From assembly GCA_030041385.1 (NCBI GenBank), contig JASHNY010000149.1, positions 1 through 33,389 of the forward strand: DNA of 33,389 nt, given 5' to 3'. The position numbers were made by a program, and so were the translations under genes. This document shows, in pieces, positions 16,059 through 22,924 of this stretch. The stretch comes from Alphaproteobacteria bacterium (GTDB taxonomy: Bacteria; Pseudomonadota; Alphaproteobacteria; ATCC43930; CGMCC-115725). Under the pieces are notes generated by a model. It did not search any database and had not been told where the DNA came from. It saw only the letters and a list, made by a program, of their open reading frames with translations. The first letter of the stretch is position 1. Every line of letters begins with the position of its first letter.

Positions 16059-16484
16059 CTATTCCGCGGCTTCCTTGACCGGGGCGGGCAGCGGTTCGGC
16101 GCCGGCCCAGCCATGCTCGGCGATGTCGAACAGGATGTGTTCAGGGCCGAAAAACTTCTTCTCGAAATAGCCGGCCTGGTGACCGCCTTGGCCCTGGTCG
16201 ATGTAATGGGTGGCGCCGAGGCTTTCGAGCTTCTTCGAAAATTCTTCGACATCCTCGACCAGCACGCCGAAATGATGGATGCCGCGATAATCCATGCCCT
16301 TGCCGAGCTGGTCGGTCTTGAATTTGAGGATCGCCATGTTGAGCGTGCCGTCGCTAAGGAACACGCCGTCGGCGAGATACCCGTTCGGCCGCCCGACCTC
16401 CTTGAAATCGAACGCCTTCTTGTAGAACTCGGCCATCGCTTCCGGGTCTTCCGCGGCGATTGCGATATGGCGCAATTTGGGCAT
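16059..16484 (-). CDS. VOC (glyoxalase/dioxygenase fold) protein, upstream tandem copy
   Basis: A 141-residue VOC protein, paralogous to the next gene. It shares LRHIAIAA, DPEAMAEFY, KAFDFK, LSDGT, FKTDQ, a GIHHFGVLVEDV strand with His and ILFDIAEH. Differences cluster in the middle loop (about 95-110: QGQGGHQAGYF against the shorter copy's QADRERTGGF), where the substrate pocket of this fold usually lies. The start at ATG 16484 is fixed by AGGAGG six nt upstream; the open frame extends to 16910 but only antisense over the Nudix gene. It is the first gene of a three-gene minus-strand unit. Substrate unknown. Confidence 0.9.
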   Translation of the reverse strand: MPKLRHIAIAAEDPEAMAEFYKKAFDFKEVGRPNGYLADGVFLSDGTLNMAILKFKTDQLGKGMDYRGIHHFGVLVEDVEEFSKKLESLGATHYIDQGQGGHQAGYFEKKFFGPEHILFDIAEHGWAGAEPLPAPVKEAAE

Positions 16485-16533
16485 GGCGGCCTCCTGAAAA
16501 TTGGCTTGCTTCTTCTCTACCATGAGCGGCGGG

Positions 16534-16989
16534 TCAACCCGAAGCGCCGCGTAGCGGATCGAGCGAAATTCGCCCGAGAATTTCCGCCATTCCCTTGCCG
16601 ACGCGGGCGATCGCCTCGTCGCGCGAAAACAGGCCGAAGCGGTCGAACTCCGGCAAAATCGCACCGTCGCGTGCGGTAAAGCACGAGGCGCAATGCAATG
16701 CTTTCGGGTCGGGCAACGCCGCCGCATGCAGGCCGAACAAGGCAAGCGCCTTGTCGCGGCGATAGGCGAAGACCCCGAGCGGCACCAGCGCCTCCTCGGC
16801 GATGACAAGCCCGGTCTCCTCCTCGAGCTCGCGGCGCGCGGCGGCGGCAAGGCCCTCGCCCGGATCGGCGATGCCCTTCGGGATGTCCCAGCGCGGCGAG
16901 CGCGTCGCATGGCCGAGCAGGATCAGCCTGCCGTCGGTGACGACGACGCCGCAGCTCACCGCTTTCGCCGGTGCGCCCGTCTCGCTCAC
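16534..16989 (-). CDS. Nudix hydrolase
   Basis: A 151-residue Nudix protein with a full Nudix box: G, five residues, E, seven residues, then RELEEETGL (within GIADPGEGL...; about 40-60), which binds the catalytic divalent metal. VVVTDGRLILLGHATRSPRWDIPKG precedes it. Such enzymes hydrolyse nucleoside diphosphates linked to another moiety X, for example dinucleoside polyphosphates, NADH or oxidised nucleotides; the RWDIPKG context resembles Ap4A/RppH-like members. The start is GTG 16989, whose GTGA contains the stop of the small lipoprotein gene upstream, so translation is probably coupled. Confidence 0.92.
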   Translation of the reverse strand: MSETGAPAKAVSCGVVVTDGRLILLGHATRSPRWDIPKGIADPGEGLAAAARRELEEETGLVIAEEALVPLGVFAYRRDKALALFGLHAAALPDPKALHCASCFTARDGAILPEFDRFGLFSRDEAIARVGKGMAEILGRISLDPLRGASG

Positions 16990-17126
16990 GGCGATGTTAA
17001 TCCGCCCGAAACCCCGCCATAGAAGCCGCTACGCTGGTCGCGGCCGGAATCCGAATTGTCGTAGGTGCACGCGCCGACCAGCAGGCTGGCGAGCAGCATC
17101 AAGACCAGCGCCGCCGGCAGCCGCAT
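16986..17126 (-). CDS. Micro-lipoprotein (46 residues)
   Basis: A 46-residue gene too short for routine callers. The protein has a clear lipoprotein signal: MRLPAALVLMLLASLLVGAC with lipobox VGAC and C20 as the lipidated residue. The remaining 26 residues are hydrophilic and rich in Asp, Ser and Gly (YDNSDSGRDQ). Its ATG (17126) shares the A of the stop TGA of the preceding small lipoprotein gene (TGATG), and its own TGA lies in the GTGA start of the Nudix gene. Both overlaps support a real, translated, coupled unit. No function is recognisable; small entericidin-like or envelope-stress lipoproteins are possible analogies only. Confidence 0.72.
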   Translation of the reverse strand: MRLPAALVLMLLASLLVGACTYDNSDSGRDQRSGFYGGVSGGLTSP

Positions 17127-17290
17127 CACATCGATCCGCCCGCACCGCCGCCGCCGGCGCCGCCGGACTCGCCGTGGATCGGGCCGTTCTGGTCGTTCTG
17201 CACCGGCTGGTAGGCGGTTCCGGCGCAGCTTGCCATCACGAAGCAGGCGGCCAGGGCCAGCAGGCACCCCCGCCATTTGCGCACGATCAT
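17126..17290 (-). CDS. Micro-lipoprotein with Gly-rich tail (54 residues)
   Basis: A 54-residue predicted lipoprotein. The N-terminus is MIVRKWRGCLLALAACFVMA followed by SC; C22 in MASC is the likely lipidation site, with C16 in LAAC as an alternative. The mature part is short and ends in a Gly-rich run GGAGGGGAGG. The start ATG 17290 has GAGGTGG about five nt upstream. It is the first gene of an overlapping trio with the second micro-lipoprotein and the Nudix hydrolase. I do not recognise a family. The 141-nt spacer upstream (17291-17431) shows no clear promoter. Confidence 0.68.
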   Translation of the reverse strand: MIVRKWRGCLLALAACFVMASCAGTAYQPVQNDQNGPIHGESGGAGGGGAGGSM

Positions 17291-17431
17291 GTCGCCACCT
17301 CGCATCGCTTGCCCGGGCGCCGTTTGTCAGCACACGATCCCGGCGGCCGGCAGAGCCTTACCAATGTGTCGCTCCTCGTCTCGTCGCAGGATAGCGCCGC
17401 GCAGACAGCGTTGTCATCGCGGCGGCGCGGC

Positions 17432-18103
17432 TCATCTCGGCGATTTGATCGGCGTGACCCGCGCCGGTTCGGCGACGATGCGAGTGCCAGCGCGCTCCGG
17501 GATGAAGCGCATCGGCACCTCTGCCTTGCGCTCGCACATGACCAGGGTCCACAGCTCGCTCCACGGCGGGTCCTTGGCCCCGTCTACCGGCGCGCCGTCC
17601 TGCCGCAGATATCGCGTATCGGCCATATATCCGCCCGTGCAACCGCGCGCCCGCACCCCGGCAGTCGTCGCCGCCTCGGCCGCGAATTGAACGCCCGCCT
17701 TCTGCAATTGCGGTCCGGCGCGCGTGGTGCCCGGGAGGATCGGCATCGTCGCCAAGGTCTTGGGTGCGCGCACGACCGCCAGTACGTTCAACACCCGCTT
17801 CGCGCCGCAGCCCTGCTCCTCGACGGTCTGCTTCCAGCTGCCTTTCGCAATATCGCCGGCGCTGTCGAATTCGGGGCGGACGAAGACCACGACTGGGCCG
17901 GTCAGCGAGAAACGAGCCGACGGGCACGGATTATCGGCAACCACCGCCGACCGCTTCGCCGCCGCGAGCACATGCTGCTGCTCACCCGGATCGGCGAGTA
18001 GCCGCTGCACGATCAGCTGGTCCTGGGCGCTTGCGGCCGCCGGCAACTGAGACAGCAGGATCGCGCTGGCAATCAATGGTGCTTGCGTCAACCCCCGCAG
18101 CAT
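17432..18103 (-). CDS. Secreted four-cysteine protein of unknown function
   Basis: A 223-residue exported protein. Residues 1-26 form a Sec signal peptide (LTQAPLIASAILLSQLPAAASA|QD). The mature part has exactly four Cys (C60, C99, C155, C190), compatible with two disulfides in the periplasm. Segments worth noting are FVRPEFDSAGDIAKGSWKQTVEEQGCG and SELWTLVMCERKAEVPMRFIPE. I do not recognise the family, although the pattern of a conserved export signal plus even-numbered Cys suggests a periplasmic fold found in other proteobacteria. The start ATG 18103 has AAGGAGAG upstream. It is divergent from the gamma-glutamyltransferase across 71 nt. Confidence 0.75.
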   Translation of the reverse strand: MLRGLTQAPLIASAILLSQLPAAASAQDQLIVQRLLADPGEQQHVLAAAKRSAVVADNPCPSARFSLTGPVVVFVRPEFDSAGDIAKGSWKQTVEEQGCGAKRVLNVLAVVRAPKTLATMPILPGTTRAGPQLQKAGVQFAAEAATTAGVRARGCTGGYMADTRYLRQDGAPVDGAKDPPWSELWTLVMCERKAEVPMRFIPERAGTRIVAEPARVTPIKSPR

Positions 18104-18174
18104 TGCTCTCCTTGCGCGTTAGCCGCACGCTTGACGACAAGGTACACCGAAGTCACCGCCACGGAGAGGAACGA

Positions 18175-19782
18175 ATGCACCCGCAGCGCTGCTATCGCCC
18201 CTTGATCATCGGCCGGCGCGGCGCCGTTGCGGCGAACCATCCACTCGCCGCGCAGGCCGGGCTGATGGCATTGCGCACGGGCGGCAACGCCGTCGATGCG
18301 GCGGTGGCGGTGGCCGCGAGCCTCGCCGTGGTCGAGCCGATGATGTCCGGCCTCGGCGGCGACGCGTTCTATCATGTGTTCGACGCGAAATCCGGGCGCG
18401 CGAGCGTGTTCAACGGCACCGGCCCGGCCCCTCTGGCGGCGACGCCGGAGCGCTATGCCGCCGGCATCCCGCGCACCGGGCCGCTGTCGGTCTCGGTGCC
18501 CGGCATGGTCGCGGGCCTCGGCATGATGCACCGCGCGCACGGGCGCCTGCCGTGGCGCGACCTGTTCGCCGAAGCCATCCGTCAGGCGCGGGAGGGTTTT
18601 GGCGCGAGCCCGCATTACCGCCATTTCGCCGGCGATTTCGCTGCCGTGTTGCGGGCCGACCGGCGCAGCGCCGAGCGGTTCTTGCACGACGGGGCGGCGC
18701 CGCCGGTCGGGTCGTGGATCGTGCAATCCGACCTCGCGCGCACGCTCGAAGAGATCGCCGCCGAGGGACCGGAGTGCTTCTACCGCGGCCCCCTCGCCCG
18801 CCGCTTCGCGGCCGCCTGCGCCGCTTCCGGCGCGCTCGTCGCCGAGGCCGATCTCGACCGCTTCGAGGCCGAGGAGCAGGCGCCGATTCGCATCGACTAT
18901 CGCGGCTACACCGTGCTGGAGGCGCCGCCCAACTCGACCGGCTTCGTGTTGCTGCAGGAATTGAAGATCGCCGAGAATTTCGACCTCGCCGCGATGGGGC
19001 TCGGCTCGGCCGATCTGGTGCACGTTCTGGTCGAGGCAAAGAAGCTGGCTTTTGCCGACCGCGAACGCTGGGGCGCCGAACCGCGCACGATCGAGCCGCC
19101 GTTCGATGAATTGCTGTCGGCCGAGTATTGCACCCGACTCGCCGCCGGCATCGACCGGCGCCGCGCCGCGCCGCTGCGCGGCATCGCCGACGCCGCCGGC
19201 GACACGACCTATTTCTGCACCGCCGACGCCGACGGCAACGCCGTCTCTGGCATCCAGAGCCTCAACAGCGGCTGGGGTTCGGGAGTGACCGCCGGCGACA
19301 CCGGAATCCTGCTCAACAACCGCATGGCCTATTGGCACCTCGATCCCGGCCATCCCAACCGGTTGCGCCCCGGCCGCCGCGTGCGTCACACGATGAACCC
19401 GCCGCTGGTGTTGAAGGATGGGAAACTGTGGGCCGTGTTCGGCACACCCGGCGCCGACAACCAGGTCCAGGTCAACCTGCAGGTCTTGACGGCGATGATC
19501 GATTTCGGGCTCGACCCGCAGCAGGCCGCCGAACTGCCGCGCTGGACCTCCAACGCCTCCGGCCAGTACGCCAATTATCCGCATGACGGGCCGGACGTGT
19601 TGACGATGGAGCGCCGCTTTGCGGAAGCCGTGCGGCGCGACCTGGCGGCACGCGGCCATCCGGTCGACACGGTCGGCGACCTCGACGGCCCGTGCAGCGT
19701 CGAGATCATCCGCCGCGATGGCGACGGCACGCTTTATGCCGGCTCCGATCCGCGCCGCGACGGCTGGGCGCTCGCCTGGTGA
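18175..19782 (+). CDS. Gamma-glutamyltransferase-family N-terminal nucleophile hydrolase
   Basis: A 535-residue GGT-family protein. The autocleavage site and nucleophile is T344 in AGDTTYFCTAD, followed by DADGNAVSGIQSLNSGWGSG and GDTGILLNNRM as in the small subunit. The large-subunit part shows GGNAVDAAVA (36-45), EPMMSGLGGDAF and SVPGMVAGL. The family cleaves gamma-glutamyl bonds of glutathione or related amides; distant members act on cephalosporin side chains or other amides. No signal peptide is present, unlike periplasmic E. coli Ggt, so it is probably cytoplasmic. The start ATG 18175 has GGAGAGGA four nt upstream; a longer frame to 17764 is antisense to the secreted protein gene. Substrate uncertain. 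Confidence 0.92.
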   Translation: MHPQRCYRPLIIGRRGAVAANHPLAAQAGLMALRTGGNAVDAAVAVAASLAVVEPMMSGLGGDAFYHVFDAKSGRASVFNGTGPAPLAATPERYAAGIPRTGPLSVSVPGMVAGLGMMHRAHGRLPWRDLFAEAIRQAREGFGASPHYRHFAGDFAAVLRADRRSAERFLHDGAAPPVGSWIVQSDLARTLEEIAAEGPECFYRGPLARRFAAACAASGALVAEADLDRFEAEEQAPIRIDYRGYTVLEAPPNSTGFVLLQELKIAENFDLAAMGLGSADLVHVLVEAKKLAFADRERWGAEPRTIEPPFDELLSAEYCTRLAAGIDRRRAAPLRGIADAAGDTTYFCTADADGNAVSGIQSLNSGWGSGVTAGDTGILLNNRMAYWHLDPGHPNRLRPGRRVRHTMNPPLVLKDGKLWAVFGTPGADNQVQVNLQVLTAMIDFGLDPQQAAELPRWTSNASGQYANYPHDGPDVLTMERRFAEAVRRDLAARGHPVDTVGDLDGPCSVEIIRRDGDGTLYAGSDPRRDGWALAW

Positions 19783-19786
19783 GCCC

Positions 19787-19814
19787 CGGAGCGCGGGCTG
19801 CAAACGCCGCTCCG
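19787..19814. terminator. Weak hairpin between convergent genes
   Basis: CGGAGCG (19787-19793) and CGCTCCG (19808-19814) form a perfect 7-bp stem with a 14-nt loop, in the 63-nt gap between the GGT stop and the solute-binding protein stop. No T-tract follows on either strand, so it is at best a poor terminator. Confidence 0.3.
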
Positions 19815-19845
19815 AACCTTCCGGCGTCGGCAGCGGCGCCCTTGT

Positions 19846-21198
19846 TCAGGTCCGCGTGAAGCCCCGCAACTCGGCCGCCGCCCACGCGATTGCATCGTCG
19901 ATGGATTTGCCTTCCTGGGTGCACTGCGTGACCATCTTGACCGTGGTCTCCTGCGCGAACATCAGCGTGCCGACCGCGACCGGCGCCGGGAACCCGGCGA
20001 GCAGCGAGATCACGTCGCCGCGCGGCGGGTAGTTGTAGAGCGTGCCCTTGGGCGGGCCCTCGTCGGCCCAGGTCGGAAAATCGTGCAATTTCTCGAATTG
20101 CGGCAGGTCGTAGCCGTTGCCGGCGGCGACCAGCTGTCCGACCGAATCGCGCTGCGACAGGTAGGTGAGAAGGCTCTTGGCCGCGGCGACGTTGGCGGAG
20201 AAATTCCAGATCCCCCAGAAGCCGAAATTGCCCGGGTCATAGCGGCCCTTGGGGCCTTTCGGGGCGTGGAAGGTCCACAATTTCGCGGCGATGTCGGGGG
20301 CATCCTGCTTGGCCACCGCCCAGGCCGAAGGCGGGTTCATGATCAGGGCACTGTTGCCGGAAATCAGCGCCTTGTTGTTGCTGGCGTTGTCCCAGCTGAA
20401 CACATCCGGCGGCAGGAACGGCACCAGCTTCTGAAACCATTCCAGCACTTGTTTCGTCGCGTCGGACTTGACCGTGACATTGCCGTCCTTGTCGACAAGC
20501 TCGGCACCGTAACTGGCGAAGACCGCGCCGACCCAGTTGACCGAGTCGCTCTGATTGCCGAGCGGCATGCCGAACGGATGGCCGCCCTTGAAGCATTTTT
20601 CCGCGGCGTCGAGAAACGCGTCCCAGGTCCAATTGTCGGCCGGGTCCGGGGTTGGCGCCGGGCCCGCCGGATACATTTTGGTCACGTCAATCCCGGCATA
20701 TTGCTGCATCAGGTCGATGCGGGCGCAGGGAACCAGCGCCGTGCTCAGAATGCAGCTGGGCACCGCGATCCAGTGCCCGTGCTGCTTGCCGATATACTCG
20801 GACGCCTCGCTGACCTTGCCGTACTTCGCGATCAAATCGCCGACGATGTCGTCGACCGGCTCCAGATTGTCGGCCTGAGCGGCGGCGTACCAATCCGGAA
20901 TCTGCAAGACGTCGTGGCCCGATCGCGCGTCGGCCTCGCCGGCGATGGTCAGCAGCAATTTGTCGCCGTTGTTGGTAATGAAATCGAGGCTGATATCGAC
21001 CTTTTCCTTGTCGGCCCACTGATGGCACAGCCGCTTCAGCGCATCGTTGGCGCCGGGCACCCAGTGGTCCCAGAAGCCGCAGCTCAATTTGCCGGCGGCA
21101 TAGGCGCCGTGCACGAACGGCACGGCCAGGGTGCTGGCGGACGCGACGCCGAGCGCACCCGCCTTCAGCACGCTGCGCCGGGTCGGTAAGATTGCCAT
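19846..21198 (-). CDS. ABC-transporter extracellular solute-binding protein, Tat-exported, orphan
   Basis: A 450-residue family 1 type solute-binding protein. The leader contains the twin-arginine motif TRRSVLKAG followed by a moderately hydrophobic stretch and a cleavage site near AYA|AG, so export is by Tat. The mature part has the family features FWDHWVPGANDALKRL, a NWTWDAFLDAAEKC segment, GNSALIMNPPSAW and FGFWGIWNFSANV. Such proteins usually bind sugars or sugar derivatives for an ABC importer. No permease or ATPase gene lies beside it. The start ATG 21198 has GAGGA upstream; the frame extends to 21366 without support. It converges with the GGT gene and follows the exosortase pair on the same strand after 85 nt. 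Confidence 0.88.
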   Translation of the reverse strand: MAILPTRRSVLKAGALGVASASTLAVPFVHGAYAAGKLSCGFWDHWVPGANDALKRLCHQWADKEKVDISLDFITNNGDKLLLTIAGEADARSGHDVLQIPDWYAAAQADNLEPVDDIVGDLIAKYGKVSEASEYIGKQHGHWIAVPSCILSTALVPCARIDLMQQYAGIDVTKMYPAGPAPTPDPADNWTWDAFLDAAEKCFKGGHPFGMPLGNQSDSVNWVGAVFASYGAELVDKDGNVTVKSDATKQVLEWFQKLVPFLPPDVFSWDNASNNKALISGNSALIMNPPSAWAVAKQDAPDIAAKLWTFHAPKGPKGRYDPGNFGFWGIWNFSANVAAAKSLLTYLSQRDSVGQLVAAGNGYDLPQFEKLHDFPTWADEGPPKGTLYNYPPRGDVISLLAGFPAPVAVGTLMFAQETTVKMVTQCTQEGKSIDDAIAWAAAELRGFTRT

Positions 21199-21283
21199 AC
21201 GGGTCCTCGCAGAACGGCCGGTCGAGCCGCGAGTTGACCGTAGCACAGTCGCGCGTGAATGAAAAAAGCGCCGTCCGCCGCAA

Positions 21284-21817
21284 TTACGGGCTCTCGGCCG
21301 TGGCTCCATTCGCGGCAGCCGCGAGGTAGAAGCGGCTCCACGCCTTCCGCCAGTCGATCGCCGCAACGGCAGGGCAATCCGCGGGGACTTCGAGCTGCAA
21401 TAGTTCCCAGGTCGGCCGGTACTGCGTCAGGCCGAACGCCGCGAGGACGTCGTACCTGACCCTCTGAAGCCAGACCTGCACGCGGTGGGGGTGGCTCCAG
21501 CTATGGCCGATATAGACGTATCGCCGGGCATAGCCTTGTTTGGGCGCCACCTGTAAAGGCGGCTCCTCGAAGCTCAGCGAACGTACGACGATCTCCAAAG
21601 GCCGGGCGCAGCCGGGGGCATCAAAAACCAGCTCGCGCACCTGCGTGTTGCGGATTTGCACTTCCTTGCGAAAGATCAGCCCATCGGCACGGGCCGCGCG
21701 CAGCACCGCCGGTTCGAGCCGACCGGGCGGGACGGTCCCGCCGGCGGCCTGCTCGCGGGCCGCAACCGTGCCGATCAGCAAGGCCGCGAAGACGGCATGA
21801 ACCGGCCACGCCCTCAT
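21284..21817 (-). CDS. Exported partner protein of the exosortase-like gene, unknown family
   Basis: A 177-residue protein with an N-terminal signal or anchor (VHAVFAALLIGTVAA, 6-20) and a soluble remainder. Two Cys (C70, C148) could pair. A conserved-looking core reads QGYARRYVYIGHSWSHPHRVQVWLQRV (about 94-120), and the C-terminus has several Trp. Its ATG (21817) overlaps the stop of the exosortase-like gene as ATGA, so the two are translationally coupled. Many exosortases are followed by a short accessory protein such as EpsI (DUF3485). Position and size fit that role, but I cannot recognise the EpsI motif here, and it carries no PEP-CTERM-like C-terminal signal that would make it a cargo. 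Function unknown. Confidence 0.75.
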   Translation of the reverse strand: MRAWPVHAVFAALLIGTVAAREQAAGGTVPPGRLEPAVLRAARADGLIFRKEVQIRNTQVRELVFDAPGCARPLEIVVRSLSFEEPPLQVAPKQGYARRYVYIGHSWSHPHRVQVWLQRVRYDVLAAFGLTQYRPTWELLQLEVPADCPAVAAIDWRKAWSRFYLAAAANGATAESP

Positions 21818-22728
21818 GTCGATGGCCGGGCCGGGCGCGTCCCGCAGAGACTGATCAGCAGCACCGAAAGCGCGGCCCCCAACGCGAAAATCTGGGCGCC
21901 GGCCCCGTCGTGCCAGAATTCGTACTGCGCCAGGCTCCAGGCCATGAAGCTCAGGCGAAGAATATTCCAGCCGACCATGGTCAGCGCGACGACGGCACCG
22001 ATCCACAAATCCCGGCGGTGCCAAAACTGATGCCGCAACCGGCTGATCGTCACCCAGCACAGCATGGCGACCGACAAATTGTGAAAGGCCGAGCACTGGT
22101 CGTACAGCACGATGCCGTAGCCGTCCGGCCCGACGATGACGTTGTTGTGCCACAGCGTGCCGGCGCGAAGGCCTTCGAGGATGGTGCCGACGACGGCGGT
22201 CTCGGCGCAAAGCAGCGGAAAGGCGAACAGGTGAAAGAAGACGTAGCCCCATAACTGCTGCACCGACAGCGCTGCAAGCACGATCGCGGCGGCGCGCAAT
22301 TTGGCGTCGCCGCGATACGTCCACAGCCAGTAGACCGCCATGCAGGTGGCCGCGACCCAGATCACGCGCGGCGTCGGCAACACCAGCGGGATGCAGGCGG
22401 CCGTCGCGATCAGCACGTCTTGCGCGCGGGCGGACGGCCCGGCGTCGCTCGCCATGAGCAGACGAAAGATCGCGTACCAGGCCATGTATTGGAAAAAGCC
22501 GACAGTGCCGAGGTCGGTGGCCAACTGCGCCAGCGGCGTCGAGGCCATCGTCCCGAAAACGCTGAACAGATGGTTGAAGAAAAGCACCGCGCAGACCCAG
22601 ATGAAGAGGTCTCGCCGGGGCAGTTCGAGGGTGCCGCCCCGCGCTCCGCCCGCGGCCCCGGCTGTGCAGAGGCGCAGCAACGCCGGGCGAACCCGCGGAA
22701 ATCCGGACGGCTGCAGCCCTCCTCTCAT
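21814..22728 (-). CDS. Exosortase/archaeosortase-like integral membrane cysteine protease-transpeptidase (atypical)
   Basis: A 304-residue protein with about eight membrane segments beginning near residue 41. The three invariant residues of the exosortase/archaeosortase superfamily are in order and context: C212 in YDQCSAFHNL at a membrane-face loop, R258 in GWNILRLSF and H273 in EFWHDGAGAQIF, followed by a last helix. In known members this Cys/Arg/His triad cleaves PEP-CTERM-like tails of exported proteins and attaches the product to a surface polymer. The usual CSG-type box after Cys is changed to CSAFHN, so this is a divergent type. The first 40 residues are Arg/Gly-rich and cytoplasmic; the start ATG 22728 has GGAG about 11 nt upstream, but a later start is possible. 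No PEP-CTERM-like cargo or polysaccharide locus is in the window. Confidence 0.78.
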   Translation of the reverse strand: MRGGLQPSGFPRVRPALLRLCTAGAAGGARGGTLELPRRDLFIWVCAVLFFNHLFSVFGTMASTPLAQLATDLGTVGFFQYMAWYAIFRLLMASDAGPSARAQDVLIATAACIPLVLPTPRVIWVAATCMAVYWLWTYRGDAKLRAAAIVLAALSVQQLWGYVFFHLFAFPLLCAETAVVGTILEGLRAGTLWHNNVIVGPDGYGIVLYDQCSAFHNLSVAMLCWVTISRLRHQFWHRRDLWIGAVVALTMVGWNILRLSFMAWSLAQYEFWHDGAGAQIFALGAALSVLLISLCGTRPARPST

Positions 22729-22753
22729 GCCCGACTCCGGAACTGACGCCGTG

Positions 22754-22763
22754 GGTATATACC
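22754..22763. promoter_or_regulatory. Short palindrome GGTATATACC in a divergent promoter region
   Basis: A perfect 10-bp palindrome GGTATATACC, 25 nt upstream of the exosortase-like start in the 196-nt gap that separates it from the divergent SDR. It is AT-rich inside a GC-rich spacer and could be a regulator site or part of a -10 element. The rest of the gap holds only GC-rich short repeats. Confidence 0.3.
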
Positions 22764-22924
22764 GTGGTTCTTGTGTGGGGGGCGACTACGCCAAACTACC
22801 GGAACAATACGTAATAGGGTGCAGGCAGCGCCGGCTTGCCGGCCCGCGCGAGTTGACCGGCGCGCGGCGCCGGTGGTTTCCTCCCGCCGGAAATCGCAAA
22901 CGGACCAGAACGGAGGAAGGCGTC

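Noticed and set aside
17764-18174. Extension of the gamma-glutamyltransferase upstream of 18175
   Set aside because: It overlaps the secreted-protein gene on the other strand and would bury the conserved N-terminus; GGAGAGGA supports 18175.
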